Assembly: GCA_964390565.1 (NCBI GenBank)
Contig: CAYMII010000006.1
Span: 1 to 64,000, forward strand
DNA: 64,000 bases
DNA from: UBA8529 sp964390565
GTDB lineage: Bacteria; Bacteroidota; Bacteroidia; Bacteroidales; Tenuifilaceae
Reading direction: 5' to 3'
Each line of letters opens with the position of its first letter. Position 1 is the stretch's first letter. This document shows, in pieces, positions 34,052-43,092 of this stretch. The notes under the pieces were generated by a model, which searched no databases, had not been told where the DNA came from, and saw only the letters and a program-made list of their open reading frames with translations. The position numbers and the translations under genes are program-made.

Positions 34052-35811
34052 TTAAACCTGGCAACAAATACCGCAATAATCTCCTAGCCTTTTATATCGC
34101 AATTTTTACAATAGTTGCTATAAATGTAATTGGTTATCAATATAAAAGAGAAAAGGAATTTAAAATTGCCACCCTGAATGATGAACTCTATAATATTACG
34201 AAGATTATAGACAACTTCATGATTAGTGGCTCAATCCCAATCAACAAGAATTACAATAAAATAGACTCTCTCAAAAAACTGCTCCCCAACCCCTCGCTTC
34301 GAATTTCAATAATTGATACGAACGGAATCGTACTATACGATAGCTTTGTAAAGGACTACGAGAAAATGGGCAACCATAAGCAACGACCCGAGATAGTTGA
34401 GGCTTCGAAGAATGATTATGGCATAACAATACGTAAATCGGAAACCACAAAACAAGAGTTCTACTACTATGCAAAACTATACAACAACCACTATATAAGG
34501 GCTGCAAGGGTTTACGATGTAACTGTAGCAAATTTTCTAAAAGCAAACTCCCAATTCTTAGCCTTTATCCTATCGTTTTTTGTAACTGTTGGAATAATCC
34601 TATTGGTTGTTACCAACCGTTTTGGGCAATCGATAACGCAACTAAAAGATTTTGCACTAAGCCTACGAAGTGGAAAGCCCTTTAAATCAGATTTCCCAAA
34701 AAATGAGCTTGGGGTAATTGGAACGGAAATCCTATCGATTTACAATAAACTACTTGAAACAAAAAATGAGCTTGAAATTGAAAAAACAAAAATATTCAAC
34801 CATCTTGATGCGCTAAATGAAGGAGTTGCGTTTTTTTCGTCAGATAAAAAGATAATTTTCAAGAATGATATCTTCTCTCAGCTAACAATTCTTATCTCGG
34901 GCGATGTGCTTTGCACTCCTGAAAATTTCTTCACAATACCTGAGTTTTCTGATGTGGCCAAATTCGTTAGCAGTAATGTAATTTTCGATTTTGACAAAAA
35001 GGATCTACCTACCCTTGAATATCAGGTAACTCGCGATGGTAGGTTTTTCAAAATTCAATGTATCATTTTTAACGATCGTAGCTTTGAGGTTATCCTAAAT
35101 GATATTTCAAAAGCCGCTAAAAACAGGTTAATTAAGCAGCAGATGACATCAAATATAGCCCATGAACTTAAAACTCCTGTAACTTCAATAAAAGGTTACA
35201 TCGAAACGCTTGTTTGCGATGCCAATATTGATCCCGAAAAGCAGAAATACTTCCTTGAAAGGACTCTAGTTCAAACTGATAGGCTGATAATGCTTATAAA
35301 CGACATATCCATATTAAATAAAATTGAAGAAACTGGATCATTCTTCCAACTGGAGAAAATTAATGCAAAGGAGATTATCCTAGAGGTTTGTGACAATTTC
35401 TCTTTTGCCTTTGAATCAAAAAAGATGAAAGTTGAAATTGATGTGGCAGATAATGCAACCATAAATGGAATTCGCTCGCTGATTCTATCAATATTTCAGA
35501 ACCTACTCGAAAACTCAATTAGTTACGCAGGAGAGAATACTACTGTTAAAATTCTAATTTATAACTCCGATAAGCAGTTCTACCATTTTTCATTCTCTGA
35601 TAACGGCATAGGAATACCTGATGAGCATATGGCTCGAATTTTTGAAAGATTCTATAGAGTCGATTCTGGTAGAGCTAGGATAAACGGTGGCACTGGCCTT
35701 GGCTTAGCCATAGTAAAAAATGCAGTTCAACTAAATAAAGGAGATATTGTAGTGAAAAGTAGACCAGGTGGTGGAACCGAGTTTCTTTTCTCGCTCCCAA
35801 AGAATGCCTAG
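34048..35811 (+). CDS. phoR: Phosphate-type sensor histidine kinase
   Basis: This 587-residue membrane kinase has two transmembrane segments (about 8-27 and 170-192) around a periplasmic domain of about 140 residues. A HAMP-like linker and a PAS-like region (about 250-350) lead to the HisKA helix with phospho-acceptor His372 in NIAHELKTPVTSIKGY. The ATP-binding domain carries the N box NLLENSISYAG, DNGIGIP and GGTGLGLAIVKNA. It is translationally coupled to the response regulator by a four-base overlap. In this setting it should sense phosphate supply, probably through PstSCAB and PhoU as in other bacteria. The large periplasmic domain is longer than that of Escherichia coli PhoR, so direct periplasmic sensing is possible. 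Confidence 0.85.
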   Translation: MIKPGNKYRNNLLAFYIAIFTIVAINVIGYQYKREKEFKIATLNDELYNITKIIDNFMISGSIPINKNYNKIDSLKKLLPNPSLRISIIDTNGIVLYDSFVKDYEKMGNHKQRPEIVEASKNDYGITIRKSETTKQEFYYYAKLYNNHYIRAARVYDVTVANFLKANSQFLAFILSFFVTVGIILLVVTNRFGQSITQLKDFALSLRSGKPFKSDFPKNELGVIGTEILSIYNKLLETKNELEIEKTKIFNHLDALNEGVAFFSSDKKIIFKNDIFSQLTILISGDVLCTPENFFTIPEFSDVAKFVSSNVIFDFDKKDLPTLEYQVTRDGRFFKIQCIIFNDRSFEVILNDISKAAKNRLIKQQMTSNIAHELKTPVTSIKGYIETLVCDANIDPEKQKYFLERTLVQTDRLIMLINDISILNKIEETGSFFQLEKINAKEIILEVCDNFSFAFESKKMKVEIDVADNATINGIRSLILSIFQNLLENSISYAGENTTVKILIYNSDKQFYHFSFSDNGIGIPDEHMARIFERFYRVDSGRARINGGTGLGLAIVKNAVQLNKGDIVVKSRPGGGTEFLFSLPKNA

Positions 35812-35822
35812 GGTTCAACTTT

Positions 35823-36812
35823 TTAACCTAAAAAGAAACTTAGGATAAAATACATTGTGCTACCAATTACTGCTGATACTGGTATTGTTAGCAACCAAGC
35901 CCAAAAAATTTTGGTTGTAACACCCCATTTAACAGCAGAAAGTCTTTTGGTTGCTCCAACGCCAATAATTGATCCTGTAATTGTATGAGTTGTACTTACG
36001 GGAATCCCGAAATGAGTTGCACCAAAAAGGGTAAGAGCACCAGAAGTCTCGGCACAAAACCCTTCGAATGGTCTTAGTTTAGTGATTTTCTGTCCCATTG
36101 TTTTAACAATCCTCCATCCACCAAAAAGGGTGCCTAGAGCTATTGCGGCATGACAAGAGAGAACAATCCAAAGATCAATAGGAGCATCTTTTGCTACCTG
36201 ATTTGTTGCAATTAGTGCAACCCATATAATACCCATTGATTTTTGAGCATCATTACCGCCATGACCTAAGCTAAATGCCGAAGCAGATACTAGCTGAAAC
36301 TTTCGAAAATACTTATCAACGCTGTACGGCGAAAAGTTTTTAAAAAGATGCAAAACGATTATTGAAATAATAAAGCCCATTATCATCCCAATAATTGGAG
36401 CAATTACAATAAAAATTCCGATCTTAATAAGACCACTATATATAACCGAATCAAATCCGCTTGATGCTATTGCTGCCCCTACTAAACCGCCTACAAGAGT
36501 ATGTGATGAACTCGAAGGTAGACCCCACCACCATGTAAGAATATTCCATGTAATTGCGGCAACTAATGCGGCTGCAATTACTGTCAAACTTATTATATCA
36601 GCATTTACTACCCCTTTACCTATAGTTGTTGCCACTTTAAGAGGGAAAACTAAAAAAGCTACAAAGTTGAAAATTGCAGCAAGTAAAACCGCTGAGAACG
36701 GTGATAATACTCTTGTAGAAACAACTGTTGCAATTGAGTTTGCCGAATCGTGAAATCCGTTTATAAAATCGAAAATCAGAACTAGGGCAATAACTATGTA
36801 TAGGAAAGTCAT
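35823..36812 (-). CDS. Inorganic phosphate transporter, Pit family
   Basis: This 329-residue polytopic membrane protein has the family signatures FDFINGFHDSANSIATVVST near the N-terminus and SLGHGGNDAQKSMG in the middle, plus GIPVSTTHTITGSI. Pit permeases move metal-phosphate complexes at low affinity with protons or cations. It faces phoR tail to tail with an 11-base gap and no terminator hairpin, and it shares a 264-base divergent promoter region with the porin-pst operon. Bacteria commonly use Pit when phosphate is plentiful and Pst when it is scarce. A 7-bp inverted repeat (ATAAGTT/AACTTAT, 36823-36840) lies just upstream of its start. Confidence 0.9.
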   Translation of the reverse strand: MTFLYIVIALVLIFDFINGFHDSANSIATVVSTRVLSPFSAVLLAAIFNFVAFLVFPLKVATTIGKGVVNADIISLTVIAAALVAAITWNILTWWWGLPSSSSHTLVGGLVGAAIASSGFDSVIYSGLIKIGIFIVIAPIIGMIMGFIISIIVLHLFKNFSPYSVDKYFRKFQLVSASAFSLGHGGNDAQKSMGIIWVALIATNQVAKDAPIDLWIVLSCHAAIALGTLFGGWRIVKTMGQKITKLRPFEGFCAETSGALTLFGATHFGIPVSTTHTITGSIIGVGATKRLSAVKWGVTTKIFWAWLLTIPVSAVIGSTMYFILSFFLG

Positions 36813-36937
36813 ATCTAGTATTATAAGTTAATCAACTTATTATGAGCAGCACAAAAGGCTAATTTGCCTCTGTTCAAAAGTTCAATCATCTTATTACAAA
36901 TTTACTCACTATGCATTTCTATGTCAGATTTTTAGTG

Positions 36938-37019
36938 TTACGTTTTTGTTACAATTTCTCTTAACGTTAATTTAACATTCCCAGGTGATTTTTAACCTAG
37001 AGTTAATGTTCTCTTAATC
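36938..37019 (+). promoter_or_regulatory. Candidate PhoB binding array (Pho box) upstream of the porin-pst operon
   Basis: Seven TTAAC-like hexamers start at 36938 (TTACGT), 36949 (TTACAA), 36961 (TTAACG), 36972 (TTAACA), 36992 (TTAACC), 37003 (TTAATG) and 37014 (TTAATC). The spacings are 11, 12, 11, 20, 11 and 11. Direct repeats at 11-bp spacing are the hallmark of PhoB/PhoP sites. A weak -7-like TTTCTTTG follows at about 37030. Confidence 0.65.
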
Positions 37020-37076
37020 ATGAGGCAATGTTCATAGTATTTCTTTGTATCGAGAAAAAAGGAAAAACTAAACACT

Positions 37077-38414
37077 ATGAAAAAGAGATTAAACCTACTA
37101 ACAATTATTCTTCTTGCATTCTCGGTGAATGCAATTGCGCAAGAATCATCAAACCCTATAGATACTCTTGCTGCTTATGTTCAAAAGATGAACACAACTG
37201 TGAACACACTTTCAAAAATTAAAATAACAGGATACATCCAAGCACAGTACCAAAAAGCCGATTCAATGGGTATTAAATCCTTCTCAGGAGGGGATTTCGA
37301 TGCTAAAACCGATAATCGTTTTGCAGTTCGTCGTGGAAGATTAAAGTTTGCTTACAGCGGAAACCTAAGTACTGCAGTTTTCCAATTGGAGGCAACCGAA
37401 AAAGGAGTATCGATAAAAGATGCTTACCTCGCCTTCACCGAGCCTTGGATGCAAGCATTCACAGTTACCGGGGGCGTTTTCAATCGTCCATTCGGGTTTG
37501 AGGTTCCATTCTCATCATCATCTCTCGAATCGCCAGAAAGAGCAAGATTTAACCAAACGCTTTTCCCAGGCGAAGAGGATTTGGGAGCATCATTAACCTT
37601 CCAAATGCCAAAAGCATCGCCTTGGAGTTTTATAAAGATTGAAGCAGGATTATTTGCAGGTAACGGTATCAACCCAGAGTTTGATAAGAAAAAGGATTTT
37701 ATCGGTCGTATCGGAATTCAAAAAACTATATTCAACGAACAAGTAAAATATGGAATTGGCGTATCGCACTACAATGGGGGTGTTTACCAAGGCACAAAAA
37801 CTGCTTATAAGATTGATAAAGTAAGCGGAGTAAACGTATTTTCGAAAGTTGTTGGCGATACAACTGTTGGAGAGTTCCAAAAAAGAGTTTACACAGGTTT
37901 TGATGCACAATTTACCATCGAAACTGCTCTTGGTTTAACAACCCTAAGAGGCGAATACATTTACGGCACTCAGCCTGGACAAAGCAAATCGACAAACAGT
38001 CCAACCTCTGATTTTACAAAAGTTACAGGAACCGCAACGGTACCAGAAACATATGTTCGAAATTTTAATGCTGGGTATGCAATCCTTACGCAATCAATCG
38101 CAAGAACTCCTTTTACACTTGTTGTTAAGTATGATTTCTACGACCCAAACACTGATGTTGAAGGTGATGAAATTGGAAAATCGGTGGTTGCAACAGGAGT
38201 AAAGGCTACAACTGAAGGAGATATTAAGCATACAACTTTAGGTGTTGGTCTTCTTTGGGCGATATCAAACAATGTAAGGCTTACTGCATACTACGATATG
38301 GTTACCAACGAAAAAACTAAAAATCTAAAACCCGATTTTACTAAATCAAACTCGAACTTCTCGAAAGACTTAAAAGACAATGTTTTCACTGTACGATTAC
38401 AATACAAATTTTAA
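37077..38414 (+). CDS. Phosphate-selective porin (OprO/OprP-like)
   Basis: This 445-residue protein has a signal peptide (about 1-21, ending NAIAQ), a short alpha-helical stretch, then a beta-barrel with the porin O/P features ITGYIQAQYQ, FAVRRGRLKFAYSGN, DAYLAF and GGVFNRPFGFEVPFSSSSLE. It ends with an aromatic residue (VRLQYKF), as outer-membrane barrels do. It should let phosphate cross the outer membrane. It stands first in the operon pstS-pstC-pstA-pstB-phoU, 25 bases before pstS, and directly downstream of the candidate Pho box, which fits induction when phosphate is scarce. Confidence 0.88.
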   Translation: MKKRLNLLTIILLAFSVNAIAQESSNPIDTLAAYVQKMNTTVNTLSKIKITGYIQAQYQKADSMGIKSFSGGDFDAKTDNRFAVRRGRLKFAYSGNLSTAVFQLEATEKGVSIKDAYLAFTEPWMQAFTVTGGVFNRPFGFEVPFSSSSLESPERARFNQTLFPGEEDLGASLTFQMPKASPWSFIKIEAGLFAGNGINPEFDKKKDFIGRIGIQKTIFNEQVKYGIGVSHYNGGVYQGTKTAYKIDKVSGVNVFSKVVGDTTVGEFQKRVYTGFDAQFTIETALGLTTLRGEYIYGTQPGQSKSTNSPTSDFTKVTGTATVPETYVRNFNAGYAILTQSIARTPFTLVVKYDFYDPNTDVEGDEIGKSVVATGVKATTEGDIKHTTLGVGLLWAISNNVRLTAYYDMVTNEKTKNLKPDFTKSNSNFSKDLKDNVFTVRLQYKF

Positions 38415-38439
38415 TTAGAGTTTAATAAAACACAATACT

Positions 38440-39252
38440 ATGAAAAGAATAATTATTTCAGCAATCGCGCTAACCTTTGCAATCAATGGTCAAGCGCAAC
38501 GAATTAAAGGTAGCGATACTATGTTACCTCTATCACAAAAAGAGGCAGAAGTATACATGAAAGCCAATAGCAGCAATAAGGTAACTGTAACCGGAGGCGG
38601 AAGCGGTGTTGGTATAGCTGCATTAATTGATAATACAACTGACCTTGCACAATCATCGCGTAAAATCAAGATGGATGAGAAAATTAAGTTACAAGAGGCA
38701 GGCGTTACCTACAAAGAGGTAATAGCTGCTTACGATGCATTGGCCGTAATTGTAAATCCTGAAAATAAAGTAAGCCAGCTTACTCGTGAGCAACTTGAAG
38801 GAATTTTCACTGGAAAAATCAAAAACTGGAAAGAGGTAGGTGGTGACGATGCAAAGATTATCGTTTATTCACGCGAATCAAGTTCAGGTACTTATGAGTT
38901 CTTTAAGGAGCATGTAATGAATAAGAAAAATTTTGCAAACGATGTGCTTAGTATGCCTGCAACAGGCGCAATTATCCAAAGTGTAAGTCAAACTAAGGGC
39001 GCAATCGGATATGTTGGATTAGCATATCTCGATAAAAGCGTAAAAGCATTGAAGGTATCATACGATAAAGGAAAAACCTTTGTTGAACCATCAATGGAAA
39101 CTGCTAAGAATAAGAGTTACCCTGTAGTACGTCCACTTTACTACTATTATAGCACAAAGGTTGAAGGCAAAGTAAAACTATTCTTAGACTTTATTTTATC
39201 TGCCGAAGGACAAAAGATAGTTGAGCAGGTTGGTTATGTGCCTTTAAAGTAG
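38440..39252 (+). CDS. pstS: Phosphate ABC transporter, periplasmic binding protein
   Basis: This 270-residue protein has a signal peptide (about 1-19) and the PstS/PBP-like fold: IKGSDTMLPLSQKEAE near the N-terminus, VTGGGSGVGIAALIDNTTD, and SRESSSGTYEFFKEHV, whose Ser, Gly and Thr residues contact phosphate. It is shorter than Escherichia coli PstS and resembles the compact PstS type. It lacks a lipobox, so it is probably soluble in the periplasm. The segment LTREQLEGIFTGKIKNW has a close counterpart inside PstC of the same operon. Confidence 0.92.
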   Translation: MKRIIISAIALTFAINGQAQRIKGSDTMLPLSQKEAEVYMKANSSNKVTVTGGGSGVGIAALIDNTTDLAQSSRKIKMDEKIKLQEAGVTYKEVIAAYDALAVIVNPENKVSQLTREQLEGIFTGKIKNWKEVGGDDAKIIVYSRESSSGTYEFFKEHVMNKKNFANDVLSMPATGAIIQSVSQTKGAIGYVGLAYLDKSVKALKVSYDKGKTFVEPSMETAKNKSYPVVRPLYYYYSTKVEGKVKLFLDFILSAEGQKIVEQVGYVPLK

Positions 39253-39263
39253 TTGAAAAAATG

Positions 39264-39356
39264 AACCACGGAGACACAGAGGACACAGAAAAGAAAACTC
39301 AATCCTTTTTTATCATAAACTCTGTGACTATCAGTGTTCTCAGTGTCTTCGTGGTT
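39264..39356. repeat. 93-bp imperfect inverted repeat between pstS and pstC
   Basis: AACCACGGAGACACAGAG at the left and the reverse complement of AACCACGAAGACACTGAG at the right form arms that agree at about 22 of 27 positions. It fills nearly the whole gap between the two genes and would fold into a long hairpin in the mRNA. It looks like a dispersed REP/MITE-type element. Confidence 0.7.
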
Positions 39357-39368
39357 AAGTATTAAAAT

Positions 39369-40583
39369 ATGAAAACAAAACCTTTCCATAAAAAGCTGTT
39401 CGAAAAGATAATTGAGGGTATTCTTGCCCTTAGCGGGAGTATTACCAGCTTAGCGGTGATACTTATCGTTATTTTCCTATTCAAGGAGGGGTTGGGCCTT
39501 TTCAAGCGTAATCCTATTGCCGATGGATTTGTGCTTGTAGTAAATAAGAACAATCCCATTAACTCCCTTGATGCAAAAAATATTAAAAATATATTTGATC
39601 AAGAGATAACAAACTGGGAAGCAGTTGGGGGAAAACGGGATTCAATAATACTATTTCATCTCGAAGATATTAACTCCATTTATAGCGATGAACAAATTGG
39701 GGAAAACCTCGAAAATCTACCAACTTTGTTTAGCAATGTAACTGATAGTTTAAGTGGCATCGTAGCCTTTATCCCGAAAAGTTATGTTCACAACGATTTT
39801 AAGGGTAAAATAGTTGAAACCGAAAAAATCAAGTTAAGCGAATTTTTAGGTGGGAAAGAGTGGTTTCCGACTGCTGAACCTGCTGCCCAAATGGGGATTT
39901 TATCGCTTATCTTGGGTACATTATGGGTTAGCTTAGGGGCAATACTGATATCCCTACCATTAGGTTTGGCTGTTGCCATATATATGGCCGAAATTGCTCA
40001 CCCAAGAGTTAGAAATGTATTCAAACCCATAATCGAGCTGCTTGCTGGGATTCCATCAGTGGTTTACGGTTTCTTTGGGCTTGTTGTAATAGTCCCTTTA
40101 ATTCAAAGCATCTTCAACTTACCAGTTGGTGAAACAGCGTTAGCAGGAAGCATTATACTTGCAATTATGGCTTTGCCAACCATTATAACCATTGCTGAGG
40201 ATTCGATACGAACAACCCCTCGATCAATGAAAGAGGCAAGTCTTGCTCTTGGAGCAAGTCGCTGGCAAACCATATATAAAATTGTAATCCCCTACTCCAT
40301 ATCGGGTATCACAGCAGCCGCAATTCTGGGAATTGGTCGTGCTATTGGCGAAACCATGGCAGTGCTAATGGTTACAGGAAATGCAGCATCAATACCACAC
40401 TCTTTCCTTGAGCCTGTTAGAACAATTCCTGCAACTATTGCTGCTGAACTCGGCGAATCACCTCAAGGAGGTTTACACTACCAAGCATTATTCATCCTTG
40501 GCAGCATCCTTTTTGTGATAACGCTAATTGTCAACCTTTCGGTTGAATATATCTCATCGAAACAAAAACTGGCTAAGAGGTAA
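39369..40583 (+). CDS. pstC: Phosphate ABC transporter permease PstC with a PstS-like periplasmic insertion
   Basis: This 404-residue permease is about 80-100 residues longer than usual. After the first transmembrane helix (about 20-42) comes an extra extracytoplasmic segment (about 50-165). It resembles part of PstS: SLDAKNIKNIFDQEITNWEA parallels QLTREQLEGIFTGKIKNWKE, and LSGIVAFIPKSYV parallels the PstS strand AIGYVGLAYLD. The remaining transmembrane helices and the EAA-type loop EASLALGASRWQTIYKIVIP are typical. It forms the channel with PstA, driven by PstB. The insertion may help dock the binding protein; that is inference. Confidence 0.9.
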   Translation: MKTKPFHKKLFEKIIEGILALSGSITSLAVILIVIFLFKEGLGLFKRNPIADGFVLVVNKNNPINSLDAKNIKNIFDQEITNWEAVGGKRDSIILFHLEDINSIYSDEQIGENLENLPTLFSNVTDSLSGIVAFIPKSYVHNDFKGKIVETEKIKLSEFLGGKEWFPTAEPAAQMGILSLILGTLWVSLGAILISLPLGLAVAIYMAEIAHPRVRNVFKPIIELLAGIPSVVYGFFGLVVIVPLIQSIFNLPVGETALAGSIILAIMALPTIITIAEDSIRTTPRSMKEASLALGASRWQTIYKIVIPYSISGITAAAILGIGRAIGETMAVLMVTGNAASIPHSFLEPVRTIPATIAAELGESPQGGLHYQALFILGSILFVITLIVNLSVEYISSKQKLAKR

Positions 40584-40587
40584 TATT

Positions 40588-41472
40588 ATGACACTAGAAA
40601 GAAGAAAGGAGTTAGAGCGTAGCAAGAAACGAAGCGAGAAAATCGCTTTTGGAACCTTCCGTGCCATGAGCCTTTTAGTGGTTGGGATACTTTTTGTAAT
40701 ACTCGGATTTATCGTAATTAAAGGCATATCAGTTATTAGTTGGGATTTTATCACCAAAATGCCTGAAGATGGCATGACCAAAGGAGGCATTTACCCCGCA
40801 ATAATAGGAACACTCTACTTAATACTAGGAAGTATGCTATTCAGTTTCCCAATCGGTGTGCTTTCTGGAATCTATATCAATGAATATGCAACTAACGGAT
40901 GGTTGGTCCGATTTATCAGAGTGATGACCAATAACCTTGCTGGTATACCATCCATTGTTTTCGGTCTTTTTGGGATGTCGCTTTTTGTAAACACCTTAGG
41001 ATTCGGCGACTCAATCATTGCTGGATCTTTAACCTTAGGGTTAATGACACTTCCAATAGTAATTCGAACTACAGAAGAGGCGTTAAAATCGGTCGATAAC
41101 TCATTCCGTCATGGAAGCTATGCGCTAGGCGCAACAAAGTTGCAAACCATTCGAAGAGTGACTTTACCAATTGCTTACCCAAATATCATAACGGGATTAA
41201 TCCTATCTATTGGAAGAGTTTCGGGAGAAACAGCCCCTATCCTATTCACAGTTGCGGCATACTTTCTACCTAAGCTACCCCATAGCATTTTCGACCAGGT
41301 GATGGCGCTGCCTTACCACCTTTACGTTTTGGCAACAAGCGGAACCAATATCGAGGAATCAAGGCCAATGGCCTATGGAACAGCACTTGTGCTAATAATG
41401 ATAGTGCTTATTCTAAACCTATTGGCCAATGCGCTCCGCAAATATTTTAGTAAAAAAGTTAAAATGAACTAA
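40588..41472 (+). CDS. pstA: Phosphate ABC transporter permease PstA
   Basis: This 295-residue inner-membrane permease starts at the ATG at 40588, four bases after the pstC stop and behind AAGAGG as ribosome binding site. An upstream TTG in the same frame would overlap pstC and is less likely. The N-terminus is basic and cytoplasmic, and six transmembrane helices follow. The EAA-type coupling loop is HGSYALGATKLQTIRRVTLP, and the start of the permease core is IYPAIIGTLYLILGS. It pairs with PstC. Confidence 0.9.
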   Translation: MTLERRKELERSKKRSEKIAFGTFRAMSLLVVGILFVILGFIVIKGISVISWDFITKMPEDGMTKGGIYPAIIGTLYLILGSMLFSFPIGVLSGIYINEYATNGWLVRFIRVMTNNLAGIPSIVFGLFGMSLFVNTLGFGDSIIAGSLTLGLMTLPIVIRTTEEALKSVDNSFRHGSYALGATKLQTIRRVTLPIAYPNIITGLILSIGRVSGETAPILFTVAAYFLPKLPHSIFDQVMALPYHLYVLATSGTNIEESRPMAYGTALVLIMIVLILNLLANALRKYFSKKVKMN

Positions 41473-41474
41473 TA

Positions 41475-42227
41475 ATGGCAAAAATAGAAACAGTAGATGC
41501 CAACCTTTATTACGGCGATTTTCATGCGCTGAAAAATATCTCCATGAAAATGGAAGAGAACACGGTTACCGCTTTAATTGGGCCGTCAGGATGCGGTAAA
41601 TCAACCTATTTAAGGCTCTTCAACCGAATGAACGACCTTATTGATAACACAAAGATTAGCGGTCAGATTTTAGTTGATGGTGAGGATATTTATGGCAAAA
41701 ATATCAACGTTGATGAGCTACGGATGAAGGTAGGAATGGTTTTCCAAAAACCAAATCCTTTCCCAAAAAGCATATTCGAGAATGTAGCCTATGGACTAAG
41801 AGTAAATGGTGAAAAGAATAAATCATTCATCGAAGACAAGGTTGTTGAATCGTTAAAGCATTCGGCTCTCTGGGATGAGGTTTCGGATAAACTTAACAAA
41901 TCGGCCTTTGAACTCTCTGGTGGTCAACAGCAACGTTTATGCATAGCGCGCGCGTTGGCAATATCACCTTCGGTGATTTTGATGGACGAACCAGCATCTG
42001 CACTCGACCCAATTTCAACCACTAAAATTGAGGATCTAATTCACGAGCTGAAGAAGGAGTACACCATTGTAATTGTTACTCACAATATGCAGCAAGCATC
42101 GAGGGTTAGTGATTATACAGCATTTTTCTACCTTGGCGAACTGATTGAATATGGAACAACCATAGATATATTTACAAAACCTCGACTTAAACATACAGAG
42201 AATTATATTACAGGTAGGTTTGGATAA
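41475..42227 (+). CDS. pstB: Phosphate ABC transporter ATP-binding protein
   Basis: This 250-residue ATPase has Walker A GPSGCGKST (residues 36-44), Q-loop VFQKPNPFPKSI, the ABC signature LSGGQQQR, Walker B VILMDEPASALD and the switch His in VTHNMQQA. All motifs are intact and the length is normal for PstB. It begins two bases after the pstA stop. It energises phosphate import through PstA and PstC and, in well-studied bacteria, is part of the complex that signals phosphate status to PhoR. Confidence 0.95.
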   Translation: MAKIETVDANLYYGDFHALKNISMKMEENTVTALIGPSGCGKSTYLRLFNRMNDLIDNTKISGQILVDGEDIYGKNINVDELRMKVGMVFQKPNPFPKSIFENVAYGLRVNGEKNKSFIEDKVVESLKHSALWDEVSDKLNKSAFELSGGQQQRLCIARALAISPSVILMDEPASALDPISTTKIEDLIHELKKEYTIVIVTHNMQQASRVSDYTAFFYLGELIEYGTTIDIFTKPRLKHTENYITGRFG

Positions 42228-42283
42228 ACATAGTTATAGGAAGCTAAAGGCAAAGCCTATATTTTAAATATCCAAATAGTAAA

Positions 42284-42291
42284 TAACTTTG
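42284..42291 (+). promoter_or_regulatory. Possible internal -7 box ahead of phoU
   Basis: TAACTTTG matches TAnnTTTG, 30 bases before the phoU start, in the 93-base gap after pstB. No clear -33 TTG was found, so a separate phoU promoter is only possible. Confidence 0.35.
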
Positions 42292-42320
42292 AACACCAAT
42301 ACAATTTAAATTAAGGAAAA

Positions 42321-43004
42321 ATGACACACCTAGATACTGAACTCGCAAAGCTGAAAAGGCAACTATTTGAAATGTGGTCGTTAGTGATTTCACAGGTTGA
42401 AACATCGCGCGAAGCGCTTATGAACTTTGATAAAGGGGCTGCTGCCGAAATCGCTTTTAAAGAAAAAATGGTTGATACTTTTGAACTGAAGATTGACCGT
42501 GATTGTGAGAATATCATCGCATTAAACACCCCTGTTGCATCAGACCTAAGATTAACTCTTGCTATTCTTAAGATTAATACTGACCTAGAGCGTATTGGTG
42601 ATTTTGCCAGAGGCATTGCTAAATTTGTTAAGAAATGTCCAAAAACTAGCATCAATCCTGAGCTACAGGCTGTTTGTCAGTTCGATGATTTGATCAAAAA
42701 TGCCATCGAAATGCTTACAGATGCGAAGAAAGCACTTGAAAATGAAAACTCAAGGTTGGCAGTTAGCATATTCTCTCACGACGATTTCTTGGATGATGTG
42801 CACAAGCACTCCAACAAAATAATTGCCGATTACATCCGCAAACACCCCGATGAAATTGAGGAAGCGCTAAATATGCACAGCATTATTCGTAAAGTTGAAC
42901 GAATTGGCGACCATTGCAGCAATATTGCTGAAGAAATTATCTTTTACACCGAGGCTAAAGTATTAAAACACAGCGCAAATAAGAAAATAGAAAAAGAGAA
43001 ATAG
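42321..43004 (+). CDS. phoU: Phosphate signalling complex protein PhoU
   Basis: This 227-residue protein has the two PhoU helical bundles. The first carries VVDTFELKIDRDCENI-like and LKINTDLERIGDFARG sequence (the E...D metal-binding set), and the second carries IIRKVERIGDHCSNIAEEII. PhoU holds back PhoR and restrains Pst activity when phosphate is sufficient. It is the last gene of the porin-pst cluster, 93 bases after pstB. Confidence 0.92.
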   Translation: MTHLDTELAKLKRQLFEMWSLVISQVETSREALMNFDKGAAAEIAFKEKMVDTFELKIDRDCENIIALNTPVASDLRLTLAILKINTDLERIGDFARGIAKFVKKCPKTSINPELQAVCQFDDLIKNAIEMLTDAKKALENENSRLAVSIFSHDDFLDDVHKHSNKIIADYIRKHPDEIEEALNMHSIIRKVERIGDHCSNIAEEIIFYTEAKVLKHSANKKIEKEK

Positions 43005-43036
43005 GCAATTATTAAACAAGGATTCTTTATTGTTTT

Positions 43037-43087
43037 GTTACATTTCAGGTTTATATGTATTTTTATCACCTCATACTGAAATGTAAC
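43037..43087. promoter_or_regulatory. 12-bp perfect inverted repeat before the CDF gene
   Basis: GTTACATTTCAG (43037-43048) and CTGAAATGTAAC (43076-43087) flank 27 AT-rich bases and stop five bases before the ATG. It may be an operator around the promoter, or a 5' mRNA stem. Confidence 0.5.
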
Positions 43088-43092
43088 GCACA

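Noticed and set aside
40528..40587. Upstream TTG start for pstA
   Set aside because: It would overlap pstC and add a non-conserved leader; the ATG at 40588 follows AAGAGG at good spacing.
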